Of a stretch of DNA of 64,000 bases, positions 10,070-23,214 are shown piece by piece. Source of the DNA: Paratinospora sagittata (Eukaryota; Streptophyta; Magnoliopsida; Ranunculales; Menispermaceae). Positions within the stretch are counted from its first letter, which is position 1. Each line of letters begins with the position of its first letter. The position numbers were made by a program, and so were the translations under genes. The notes beneath the pieces are model-generated. The model was given only the letters and a program-made list of their open reading frames with translations. It was not told the origin of the DNA and ran no database searches. The stretch lies in contig CM069608.1 of the NCBI GenBank assembly GCA_035771175.1, positions 9,132,019-9,196,018 of the forward strand, read 5' to 3'.

Positions 10070-13000
10070 CTGCATTGCAAGCTTCTCAAATGAAATTAGC
10101 ACTTTCAACTACCATAATGATACTGATAAATGATTTAACATCTGCATAAATACCGGTGGCTCTCCTGCTGAAGCCTTTGATTTAGTCTATTTAACTGGGC
10201 ACTGAGTTGCTCAGGAGTTTTCCCTGAGAAACCTCCTAGAGCTTCCAGTTCACTCTCAGGACAAATAATAGATGCCTTCTTGCAGCTTTCCTGCAGTTTT
10301 TAACAGAATACTAATATAAATCAGCAATTGCTTGAGTGTAAATGGGAAAAAAAAAAAGAAAAAGGTTGCACAAACCCATCATATCTCTGTTCAGACATAC
10401 AGGATTTGGAAGATGAACCATTGGATATGAATACAACAGACAATTAATTCAAAATAATTTTATAGAACTTAATGAATACTCAGTGTAAAAAGAGCTAATT
10501 TTAAAAAATTTCCCATGTGACTTGCCTAATCAATACTTTAGTGAAACGAACATGCATGAGGCTCAATAATAAATAATACATCTAACATACCATTAGAGAC
10601 AGGAAGATGTCAATTGATATCCAATAAAAAAATCTCATACTGGAAGCTGAAAGCTGAATAAGGTCATAGGCATCTATGGATCACATGAATGAGTACAGTT
10701 GGATCAGCTTATTTCAACAAGCAGACATAAGATTCCAAAACCTTGGCTGAGTTGGCTCGGAAACATGAGGTAAATGACTAACCCTCAATTCCAGGACTCA
10801 AGGCATTCCAAGTGTGCTTATTTGTGTAATAGCCTAGGTAACGCAAGAAGCAAAGGAGGAATTGATTGATGGTGGGAAGCAAGGCAAGAATAAGGAATCC
10901 AAGGTAACAAGACAAAAACTTCATCTTAAAAAATAAATAAAGAAAAGAACTTGTGTGGCACCATCATAATCCCAAAAGCATCACAATGGAAAGAAAGTCA
11001 CTCAGTCGATCAAGATAGAAGAGTTTAGGTGTCATGAAAAATTATGACAGAGAACAAAAGTCAAGGTTCATTGTAATTGACTTTAAATCATCAAGAATGA
11101 AAATGTGAATACTAAAACAAAAACAAAAAAAAGAAAAAGAAAAGAAAAATATGTATCCAAAAGAAAAAGTCATAAGAAGAAGAAAAGGCTAAGTTTAACT
11201 AAAAAATCAAAAGAAATCTAAACAGATATGTAGTACTATAAAATATAAATCATGTCAAACCCTTGAATTTGAATTCTCAATATTCAGTTGACAAAATAGT
11301 ACAAAATCGTGAAACCTGACGATTAAGTTGAAGCTCCCGATAAAGTCCCTCCACTTCTTTAATATCAGGAAGAACCTTTTCAAGCATGACCCCTTCATAA
11401 TGACACTTTTCCTGCGATAAATTGGTAAACCATTTAGGATATCAGAATCATGATCTATTCACAGATATCGCAATGTTATAGTAGCGAGAAATACAGTTTC
11501 TGCAGAACGCAGTTCTTCCTCAATAAGCATTAACTTTCTTTCTGCTTCCTCAAAAGCATCAATATCCTCTTTTGCTGACTCTACATTTATCATGAAAGAA
11601 AAATAAGAAAATGAAAAGTTGAGATAGGCAATTGAATTATGAAATCATGGAAAATGAACAAAAGAATAATTACAGCGCATACCACATAGATTCTCAAATG
11701 ATAATTTTAAATCATTAGCTTTTACTTCTGCCTTACAAATCCTCTCTTGCAACTTTGCCAAGAATGCTTCCTGTTCTTTTATTTCATCTTGGACATTCTA
11801 TAAAGTAGTCACAATGATTGAAGAGAAAAAAAAATCAAATTCACACCATTGAAGAACTAATTCTAAGAGAGGACCCAATTGTTAAAGCACTAACCACTAT
11901 TTCTTGATGAAGCTCATCAACATTAGATGTTGCACGAGAACTAGCCTCAGCAGCATATGAATTCTTCAAATTTTGCAAATTTAATTGCTTATACATCAAA
12001 ACCTTATCTGCATCCTCAACCAGTTCCTGAAAAAGAGTGGAAGGAAACATCATAACGATGGAAGTAATATACGTGGCATGACAAAATAAGTTCAACAGCA
12101 ATGTCCCATTTAGAGAGAGTATGCCATGTTCATATGTCATCATCCTGTACATAATTATAACGGTAAAAGCCTTACCTCAACTATTTAGATGATCTCTATG
12201 AATTCCACTATTTGACTCTATCTTTTTAGGTCACGATTACAATTATCTTTCCTTAATCCTCATTACTGCATTTCAAGTCATTTGTTGGCCTTCTTTAGCA
12301 AGAATACATGTAAGACCATTAAAAAGAAAGAAAACATGCTATTAAAGCACACAAACAAAAATACCAAGTACACTGTACATATTAACCAAAGCAATGACCA
12401 GGTAACCAGTTAACATTGAGTCACTATGCATTCAATCTAGACCATAGGGAGATCTACGTTAAGGAAATTCTTCTTTGGAACACTTTGGTATTGCTTCTGG
12501 ATCAAAATAAAATAATGTATCAAAACAATTGCAATGTCCAACACCTTTCCCAACTACATAGGGTCCACAACATAAATCTACTTCCTTCAGTCCCACTCTA
12601 TCGATAGCAAAATCTTCAATTATACAAGTAGCTACGATTTCTTAATTATTTTTGTCAAAGCTAATTTTGGACTTCCTCTTCCTCTACTATTACAACTTAT
12701 ATTTACAGATTGCCTTTCTACTAGCATCTAATGATCTTCGCATGTGTAGAAATTATCTTAATTGATTCTTCTCATTTTATCTTTAGTTAGCACTTCTCAT
12801 ACCATATCTTTAATGTGTCCATTTCTAATATATCCTTTTAACGTTTTATCACATATCTATCTTAAAATTCAAATGTGTTTGATCAAAAGGTGCAATAATA
12901 GTTAGAATTGTATGCAGAAAAAGTATGGAAAAACACCTTGTAATGTATTTTAACCAGAAAATCAGTTATGCTCCCACCAAAGTCAAATGTTACAGAATCT

Positions 13001-16000
13001 CAAATATCAAATTGCGGATCCCAAATGGTCAAAAAAAATCAGGGACGTGCTATGTCCAAAACATATGAAATATAATAAATGTCATAAAGTCAAATGTAGT
13101 AGGATCACGAAATGGATGGTACAAAAGTGAATTTTGTTTTCCAATACACTCAATTTACTAATGAGTTGTTTTTTACTACCCAACATTTTATTCCATTAAA
13201 GGGCGCTTAGCCTGAAAACACAATCTTATAAAATTTTCCCTACAACTTTAATAGAATGTGATGATCATATATTACTGCACAACACTCCTTATCTTTTTTT
13301 TTTTAATTCCCTACATCTCAATAATAAACATCAGAGGAAGGAGAAGACTCCTCAAAAACAATATCAGCAACTACAGGGGGACTTCCTCTATCCATACATG
13401 AGAAAAAAGGGAACATAACCCAAATCTGCTAAGACGACCAGCAACTCTATTGCATTCTCGCGGCATTGCTAATAAAGATACATCCTACCAATGGTTCAAT
13501 AGACTTTTGCAGTCCTCCACCAGTTCACCAACCTCAGTATTGATGTGAGTACTTCTATTGAGCTCGTCAATCATGTTTGTGGAATCACTCTCTACTATAT
13601 CAATGGGTACTCCAGTCTGAACAGCAAACTCCAGCCCCATTCTCAATGCACATAACTCAGCTACTACTGCATGGAGACCTCCCATCTCATATGATGCCTT
13701 TGCCACCACTATATTCCCAAGGAAGTCTCTAACAACCATGCCCGTACCAACTACACTCTTTTCATCCAAACATGCGTCAACATTCATTTTCAGTTGCCAA
13801 CTGAGATTTCTCGATGCTCTTGCAATTTCCTGAGATTCGGAGGATTGTTAAAATTCCGCTAGATAAGATAAAGCTCTTGTAGCCACCCCTCCAATATCAT
13901 CCCCTTTCCCTTCCATAACAACGCCCACGTGATGATCATGAGAATTTCCAAATCTTTCTTGTTTGCTTACAATACAACATCTGATAAGTTCCCATTTACA
14001 AGCCACGGTACCAACCTTCTATCTACAAGCATACGAGCAACACGAGTCCACAATTCCTTAGCTCTTTTACATCTTGCAATAGCATGAACAGATGATTCAG
14101 CTTCTTTTTGGCATAAACTACATAAGCCATCATCAATGATCCTCCTTATCCTCAAGTTATCCTTTGTAGGGATAATGTTGTGGACTAACTTCCAGAAGAA
14201 GACTTTAACTTTTGGGGAAAGGCATGTGTTCCATACTTTGCACCAGAATTTTTTTGCACCCCCATAGTTAGAGCTTTCCCCATTTCTAGAGTTTTCATGA
14301 GCCACCCTATACCCACTTTTAACTGAGTATTGCCCATTTTTGGTATAGTGCCACACCACTATATATGAAAGGCCTCTTTTGCTTAATGGTATCTTCACAA
14401 TCTCTTCAACATCAATAAGAAAAAGATGTTCACGTAGTTTTTCCACATTCCAACACTGCCCAGTCGAAATGAAAGAAGATATTGGGCAATCAAGAGCCAT
14501 AGAAGGAGGAGATATCAATCGAAAGGAAGAAGGTCGAAGTAACCAGGGGTCTCTAAACGTATGAACCTCTCGCCCATCCCCAATTCTCCACCTACTTCCT
14601 TTCTCAAGGAGCTCTCTGCCCCACAGAATATTTTTCCATATCTGCGAAGCTCCACACTTGAGGTTTAATTTCCAGAAGGTCGTGTTTGGAAAATATTTTT
14701 CTTTCAAACTTCGTGCTAGTAAAGAGTTTTGATTGCTTTGAATTCTCCACCCTTGTTTTGCCAGAAGGGCTTGGTTCAATAATTCCAGCTCCCTAAAACC
14801 TAGACCCCCCACGTCTTTAGCTTTACAGAGTATGCCCCATCTTTTCCAATGGATTCGCTTCTGCCCATTAGCTTCACCCCACCAGAACTGAGCTAGGATT
14901 GAATTCATTTGCTTGCACAGAGTTCTTGGGATTCTAAAACAACTCATTGGAAAGACAGACTGGGCCTGAGCAACAGCCTTTATGTGAACTTCTTTCCCTC
15001 CCCCCCATGAGAAAAATTTCGATTTCCATTGTTGTGTAGTCTTCCACAACTTTTCCTTCACAAATTGGAACATTTTTGTTGTGCTTCGGTAGCCAAGGGA
15101 GGGAAGACCCAGGTACATTGGTTGATGTGCCCTATTCTGAATTCCCAATCTTCCAAAAAACCAGCTTCTTACTTCCTCATTCACATTAGGGCTAAAGAAA
15201 AAATAAGATTTGTTTAAATTCACTTTTTGCCCCGATGCATCTTCATATGTCCTCAATGCTGATTGAACTGCATAGTTGTTTGGAGAATTTGCTCTGTACA
15301 GAATCAAAGAATCATCAGCAAATTACAAATGAGTCAGTTTAGGGCTGCCTCATGCTAATCTAGAGCCTTCTAAAATTCCTATTCTTTCCGCTTGTCTAAA
15401 GATAGCCGATAGGCCTTCGGCACAGATCAAAAATAGGTATGGTGAAAGTGGGTCTCCCTGCCTCAAGCCCCTTGAGGGTCTAATGTGGCCGTGGGCTTGG
15501 CCATTAATAATAACATATGAGGAGACAGTACTCACACACCTCATTACTAATGTGGTCCAATGCAGTGAGAAGCTCATTTTTAACATGATTTCTCTAAGGT
15601 AGGGCCATTCTACCCTGTCATAGGCTTTACTCATGTCCAATTTGATAGCTACGAAAACCATTTGAACTTGACCTAAGGTTCTTTCGATAGTGCAAGTGTT
15701 CAAAGGCCAATATTATGTTATCTGTAATCAACCTACCTTTCAAAAAAGCACATTGGTTTTCAAAAATCACTAGGGGAAGGATTGATTTTAGACGATTAGC
15801 CATCATTTTAGCCATAATTTTATATGAGACATTGCACATGCTAATTGGTTTGTAGTCACTAGGGCTGGTAGGTTTTTTGACCTTTGGTATCAATGTAATG
15901 TAGGTCTGATTAAATTTTCTAATGTTCCCATTTTCATTTAAACAGTACAGACAAGCATTACATATAGATCCCCCCACAATGTCCCAATATTTTTGATAAA

Positions 16001-19000
16001 ATTGTGCAGTTAGACCATCAGGTCCAGAGCTTTTGAGGGGGGCCACTAAAAATAAAGCTCTTTTACCTCCCTAGCAGTGAAAGGAACACTTAGCTGATTG
16101 TTCATATCCTCTGATACCACTCACTCCATCCCCGCCAAAGCATTCTCGATCTTAGCTATTGTCGGATCCGTAGAAGAGAACATATCATTAAAGTAACAGA
16201 TCATAATCTGGCCCATCTTCCCTTTATCACTTTCCCGCACCCCTGCAGCATTATTCAGCCGTCTAATCTGATTAGTTTTTGTCTTGCCTTGGATTTTGCA
16301 TGAAAGTATTTGGTGTTCCTGTCTCCAAGCTTCAGCCACTCTGTCTTAGCCCCTTGCCCCCAGAAAGTTTCTTCCTTCACAAACAACTTCTCAAGTTTTG
16401 CTTCGAGGGATTTTATGAGATTCCATTCGGAAGGCCCCTGAAACCCATCATATAACTTACTGAACTCCTTCCTTAACCTTTCAATTTTCTTGGGAAGGCT
16501 ACCATACTTAGCTTTTCCCCAGTCGATAAGATCCATCATACACTTTTCGGTCTGCGAAATGACTGAATCATCGGCCCTCAAGCCCCCATAAGATTCCCAG
16601 GCCTCCTTGATTACCTCTTCAACTTCATCATCACCTACCCACAAAGCTTCAAAATGACAGCGCTTCTTCCTTGGTTGTCGGGTGTCGAAATTGGCCTCTC
16701 TAAGGATCATTATTGGTCTATGATCCGAAGACATATACTCCAAATGAACACAAACTGCATTCGGAAATCTACTCTTCCAACTCGGTGAACAAAATGCTCT
16801 GTCTAATCTTTCTCTTATGTTCTCGGCCCCATGTCTTCTATTATTCCAAGTAAATGTTGGGCCTTGGTACCCCATATCAGATATGTTGCACCTTCTTTCT
16901 CCTGGGGAAATAGAATTTCGTTAAAATCACCAAAAATCAGCCACTCTAAACATGAATAATCGTTCAGTCTACGAAGCAGCTCCCATGAGAGATTCTTGTT
17001 TGATGCTTCAGGTTCTCCATAAAACCTTGTTAAATGCCACTTTGCCTCAGTCCCCCTCTCACACATCTAGGTGCCTTTTGGACATAGACCGAAGAGTTAT
17101 TTGCACACCTTGTTTCCATAACAACAAAATCCCGCCTCCGCCACCAATCTTAGGACCTGCTAACGCCCCACTGACGTCAAGAGAGGCTCTCAATCTCGCA
17201 ATTCTACTAGCCGGTAATCTCGTCTCCATTAAGAAATGGCATCTTGTTTGCGCACAAGCATGCGCAACTCCTTGAATGTTCGCGAGTTCCCAAGCCCCCG
17301 AGCATTCCAGCATAATAGACTCATTGTGTCCGGCGAGGCCACTGTCCGGGCCTCGCCGATATCTCAATAACCTTTGATTCCCTCTCAAACCCCTCTCTGC
17401 ACCTTTTCCTGCTGACACCTTCTTCACCCCCATCATCGTCCGCAATACTACTCTCCTTAAGCTTCTTGTTCTTCTCTTTCCCCTCCTTTTCATATTCAGT
17501 TCCCCCTTTAAGCATATGTGTTAAGTTGTCACCATCACCATTTACACTCCTCATAGTGACACATTCAACCCCCTCCCATTTTTCTATATTATTTTTTTTG
17601 CCCATGTTGTTGTCCTCATGCATATCTTCCACGTCACCACCTTGCCTAGGAATATTTGACTTTCACACCACGTTAATGCCCTTCATTACCATCATTTTTT
17701 TATTCCCCAACTTTTCATCACTTTTACCCACTTCATTTGTCTTTTATGGCGTGGATTCCAACCCCTATTTTTGATTCCATGCACTCTTAACCGGACACGT
17801 GTCTCTTTGAATATTATTATCATGCTTGGAGTGGTCGTCCACCATATCCAAAGAAATCTCTCCTTTGACTTCCTCAACAGCCACGCTACCAACTTTTGAG
17901 CCGTTGCCGATCTCATATCCTCCGCCATCCTTCGCCATATCTTTTCCATACGCCGACTTGTCAGAGCCAGCACGCCTCTGGTCATCATCAGTCACTATCG
18001 TCATCCCGTTCTCAACAGTTTTCAGGTCCGGGGACTGAGAAACCAGGTCAGCCTTGACAGCACTCCTTATCTACGATTGGTATCATCTCGTATCTTTGCC
18101 TCCTAATAAATAGCTGAACCTAAATACCTAAAATTTTCACTTCTTAGTATCATTTGATTTCAATCTTGAATCTCTCAACTTATATTTCTACTACCACTAA
18201 GATTATATTTAATGTAGCCAATCTTAGTCCTAATTTTCAACACTAAATTCTAAAGTTTCTCTCCAAACATCTAATTTAGCATAACTCTTGATTTAGTTTT
18301 ATAAATTAACACAATATACAGTACTACTACTGAACAAATCATCTTGTGGCTGCAACAATAGTTGTCAAAATCACAAATCAGAATCAAATCATCTTGTGGC
18401 TTAGTTAAATGAACCTAGATTTAAATCAATGAATTGCAAGATTCCCAATACAAATATTAGTTGTATATACGTACTGAAAGATATAAGACTGCTATTTGGC
18501 CAATCACACATTAATGTTTCCCTCATATTATATAAATTGTCAATATTTAGAAAATGTAACCGATGATAGCCCTTTAGCTCATCTCTAATCATTCAAAGCA
18601 ATCAAGTATGCCATAGCACTACATAGAAAATAATATTGAATCTTAAATAATGTTGCATAATGTCAAAGTTAGCTTTGTAGGGCAAAATGAGCAAGTGAAC
18701 CAAAGAATACTACGAACGAATAAGGTTACAAAAGACATCGACGTCCATGGAATGGAATCAAGTACAAAAGTAAGAGAAATAAAAAGAAAAAGAAAATAAA
18801 AATAAAAATAAAAAAGGAAGAGCAGTGAAAAATTACTATAGTTCACGATGTAGTATTTGAAATCTCAGTTGTTGTACCACTGTACTTTAATAAATTCAGA
18901 TATGTAATGAAAAATAAACATAGTTCCTTTATAATTATATAAAACGTCATACATTAAATAAACAAAACTTGATAAGTTGTATCTTCAACTAGATGTCATG

Positions 19001-22000
19001 GATCAAAAACTCGAATTCAACCTAAATTCAACATTGTAAAGAATAATAAAGAATTCTATTTAAATGCTGTAAACATTTATACTTCATTCATATATGTCGA
19101 ACCTAGTATAATTATACATTTAAAATTCATTGAAATATAATTGTTTAAAGTAAGATTTATTATTTCCATATTGCTTGATGCATATTACACGAGTAACAAG
19201 CTATCTAGTTACTTTTATACGATACAGGAGATTTATGGATTAATTGCAAATGGTTTGTAAATTAAATGCTCATTTTTGTTTTAATCTAAAGTTTCATATA
19301 TCTTATTATGCTTCATCTTTTGGTGATTCTTTAGCTTTTATGAGTTTATCCATTATAAATGAAGTATTAGGAATATGTTCTAACAAAAGTTGAAGTTAGC
19401 ATGGATTTTTTTTTTAATACTTTGTGTTTCAAAAGCAAATAATATTGAAGGATTTTTTGAGTTTTACTATGTGTTTCGATATTTCACCTAACTTTGATGA
19501 ACGTTTTTATTATAACTTGATTACATTTAATCCATAATTTGATTATTGAAAAACCGATAAAATTTAATGAAAATTGAGAGAATTATGTCAAATTTTCATT
19601 TCATGTCACTTATTTAAAAATGAAAACATAAGATACCATAAAAAGAAATCAAGAATAGATATTAAATTTTATTTCTTCATACTTATTTAAATACCAAGCA
19701 TAAACTAAAAATGATGAAATATAAGGAAATAAAAAAATATTGTCACGTAGATATACTTATTGGTAGAGCAAAAGAGCATCTGAAAAAATAGAGTTGTTGC
19801 CAGCCATGGATGACAACAATTATTACTTTCAATCTTTGTCGTTTCCTTCGAAGCTGTTGAAGACCTTCCTCTGCTTCCCTTTTCCTTCCTCGACCTTGTT
19901 GAACTAGTTCTTTGAACTCTGACGCTTCATTTTGTAGATTTTGTATTCGATCATCAAATGAACGACATAGCCGACCACCTCTAGTCCTCTTGTTTGGAGG
20001 GAGAATAGTCTCCACTGAACCACGAGAAAACCTAGAAAGGAACTATCTCTTATTAAAACAATTAAGTATAATTTTATTGTCCACAGAAAATATACATAGC
20101 CGCCAAGCAAAAATTCCTTACAGAACACAATAGACGGCTATAGCATTAAGAAACATGTACCGACATGCAATCTATCTTCATTGATATGACTAATATTATT
20201 TATTTTCATAGAAATCTACTTCAACATTTAGTAAAACTACTAGCTAGGCTAATCAAATATATGTGATTAAGCAATTACAAGTAATTGGATACTAACCTGC
20301 AGTTTACAAGGGAAGCATAAACGACTCTTTGTTCCAAAATACATGACAAAGATAAGAACGTATATATTCCATCAAATTATTTAGTATCTTTTAGACAATA
20401 CCAAGAGCCATCTTTTCACATTTGCACATCGCCACATATTAAGGCCATGGTCATTGCATTGGTGCAATGTAAATTCCTAAGACCAATAATCAAGAACTTA
20501 GGTTCAAGTAATGAGAACTATAAGTGCACATAAAATATAAAAAAGTTAGAAATCTAGGATGATACCTAGTTTAAACCGTCTCAAGTTTTTGTAACTAGTA
20601 TTACTTAGTGAACTTTATCTCATGTAAAGGTCAGAATGCAATTACTCAAGATCAATCTCATCACTGGAAGGGCCTTAGAGGACCAAGACTCTCTACAATC
20701 CAAACCTTTGGGATTTTGGCACAAAGGCTTACCATTAGGACTAAAGATTGCATTTCATGCATTTATAACCAAGACTTTAGTATGATATTAAATCAATTAT
20801 TCATGTTGCATGAGATATGCATACAGGCAAACACGCGCGCGTGTGTCTATAAACCTAACCTAACTCAATCCAACAAACCCCTTACGCACCTTCATGTGGT
20901 AGGATACATGAATTTGCATCCTCCAATTCACTCTATCAAAGGTTAAGTTAATAGGTATCTCACAAGTAATTATCTCTTTCTTCATTATATCTATCCATTT
21001 TAGCTCTCTTCCTTTGCCTCTATCATTACCATTAATTGTCAATAGGCCACTCTTCCTAATTGGGGCTACTCCTACCATTCCTCAAACATGTTAATTTCTA
21101 ATTTTATCTTTCAAGGTTCTGCCTCCTCATATTCATCTTGAGATGTGCATTTTCATTACACTTCTAGTTTGTGAATGTGATGTTTCGTTTTAGTTGAATA
21201 TTCTATTCCCTAAAGAGAGAATAGAGAGAATAGAATGTCAAAAAAAAATAAAAGAACATTCTATTCTCTAAAGCATGGCTAGGCTAAGAACAATCTTATA
21301 AAATTTTCTTCTAAGCTTTAATGGGATGGATTGATCATATATTATGAAGTATTATATAATCACACATTCCATTGAACTTGAAAGGAAAATTTTATGAGGT
21401 CACAATGACGCAAGCAAGGTTTATGGAATAGAACGTCAAAGAATAAAGAAACAACTATTGACCAATGTATCCCCCTAACTAAATGATATAATAATAACAA
21501 AGTGGCAAATGGTGCTAATATTTTCATTTAATATATTACAGCACCGAATCTTTTATGATACAAATTCAAGTACCAAGATCTGATCCAAAGAAGATCAAGG
21601 ATGATAGCACTCGTGCAACAATACTTGGATGATTGGATACTCAAAGAAGATGAGGACACAAGCCATACAAAGTTGCACATTTGTTTGAGTTGTTTAGAAA
21701 TACTTAGGATGTGATATCCACTGTCTTAACTTGCTCAACATGTTTTAAAAAATTTCATCTTTCGATTTTTAAAACATCATCTTCTCTAGCTTTTATAAAG
21801 CCAAGCTTTTTGAGTGTAATTGATTTTTGTTTTCCAAAACTCATTTCAATTTTATTTCAAAAGTTTAAAAAACACTTTTAAAATGTTTTTGAAGTGTTTT
21901 GGTTTTGGTTAAGTCACATTTTTCTCTAGGGTTTTGGTTTTGAAAAATCTAGAATTCCCTGTTCACAAGACTTAGGAGACTAATTTGTTTAAGTGTGTGA

Positions 22001-23173
22001 CTTAGGCGACTAAACTCCTGACCTAGGCAACTAAGTAGAGAGCTATCTTAGGCATTGGATCTAGGCAACAAATTTCTTACACAATTGACTGGATAAGTCT
22101 TAGATATTAGTATCTCCCAAGAGCTATCCCAACGAATAGGTGTGAGGTAGTAGATGACAAGATTTTGACACACATAACTCGATGATGTATTTAATCAACT
22201 AATTCTAGTGATCTACACACGATTGAGCATGTTTGTACTATCATTTGTGCAAAGATCTTGTTCCCAATGGATATGTTTGCCTCTAATGTTGAAATTTTGA
22301 ATTTCTACATATAAACAAACCTTGTAAATTGATTTGAAATGACAGAAACGTATGAAACAATATTTTATTGCAAAATCTTCTAAAGAGTGCCCTAAACGTG
22401 ATCTATTCAAAAAATCTTTCAACGCTTGGATTTGAGCGTGAGATCATTCAATCAGGTCTTCAAAATCATAATCTAAGCAAAATCAAGTGATAGAATCATT
22501 TAGGTTGTAGATTTTTCTCATCTAGCTATATTGTATAATTCATTGTAACAGTGACAGTGGTCACTGAAGTTTCATTGTAGTGTTCTTTGTTTGAAACCAA
22601 TTTATTTTATGTCATCAGTGCGTTCCAAGGTGAAACAACTGTAAAGTGATTGGTATCAGGTCTTCCTTAGCTTGCAAAAACACAAGTCCAGTTCCACAAA
22701 AGGATATTGTAAACGTTTGTCCTGAACTAGGAAAAATGCATTATAACAGCTTGAATTTTGCCCTTTTTAAGTGATTCAGATAGTGAAAACCTAGAGAAGG
22801 AGTTCTCTGGTGGTGGACGAAGCCACACAAAAAATCCTTGTCTGCCTCTCTTATATATTTCCGCAATATTATCTATGTGCACATCATTCAATTAAGTTTA
22901 AATTGACTTAATAAAAAGGATTTTACACATAAGCTTAAATTTATCAAAATTGTCAAAGGACCCAATTCACCTTCCTATCGATTGATACCTACGCCAAGAA
23001 CAATATGTTAACAAACCAAAAGTGTAATGGAAATATGAAATTTAAGATGCATATGAGGAAAAACCTTAAAGGATAAAATTAAATGAACATAATTGAGAAA
23101 TAGTAAAGTAGACCAATTGCAGGTACTCCTACCAAAGTTGTGTGTGAGTGTGCAAGCGCATATAGAGAGAGCG

Positions 23174-23214
<41 letters not shown>

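Larger units (their letters stand above)
13295..18060 (-). mobile_element. L1 retrotransposon with C-terminal RNase H, 4.77 kb, 5' truncated
   Basis: Minus-strand L1: poly(A) tail (T run at 13293-13304), ORF2 with AP endonuclease, RT, zinc-finger RVT and RNase H, and the tail end of ORF1 at the right. The 12-bp TSDs on each side define it exactly. It lies inside an RTE remnant, which itself lies in an SMC6 intron. The open frame is broken in several places. Confidence 0.9.
12540..18330 (-). mobile_element. RTE-clade LINE remnant interrupted by an L1
   Basis: Antisense RTE 3' half. The terminus CCCAACTACATAGGGTCCAC is near 12550. The KFYKT/AIRP region lies at about 13200-13260. The part coding for a decayed RYLGS block lies right of the L1, at about 18073-18180. 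Joining across 13295-18060 gives continuous RTE order. Many stops and frameshifts. Confidence 0.65.
12027..19826. other. SMC6 intron, 7,800 bp: RTE copy with nested L1
   Basis: Holds an RTE remnant (12540-13294 and 18061-18330) split by a 4.8-kb L1 (13295-18060). A family B fragment (CAATAGTTGTCAAAATCAC) lies at about 18355-18450. In 12027-12540 and 18450-19826 I see only AT-rich intron sequence. Confidence 0.85.

Noticed and set aside
9859..10089. Extension of exon 16 to the stop near 9859 as an alternative C-terminus
   Set aside because: Residues after FREKLK (ASLLFPFYRK...) are hydrophobic and unlike the family; an ideal GC donor sits at the divergence point.
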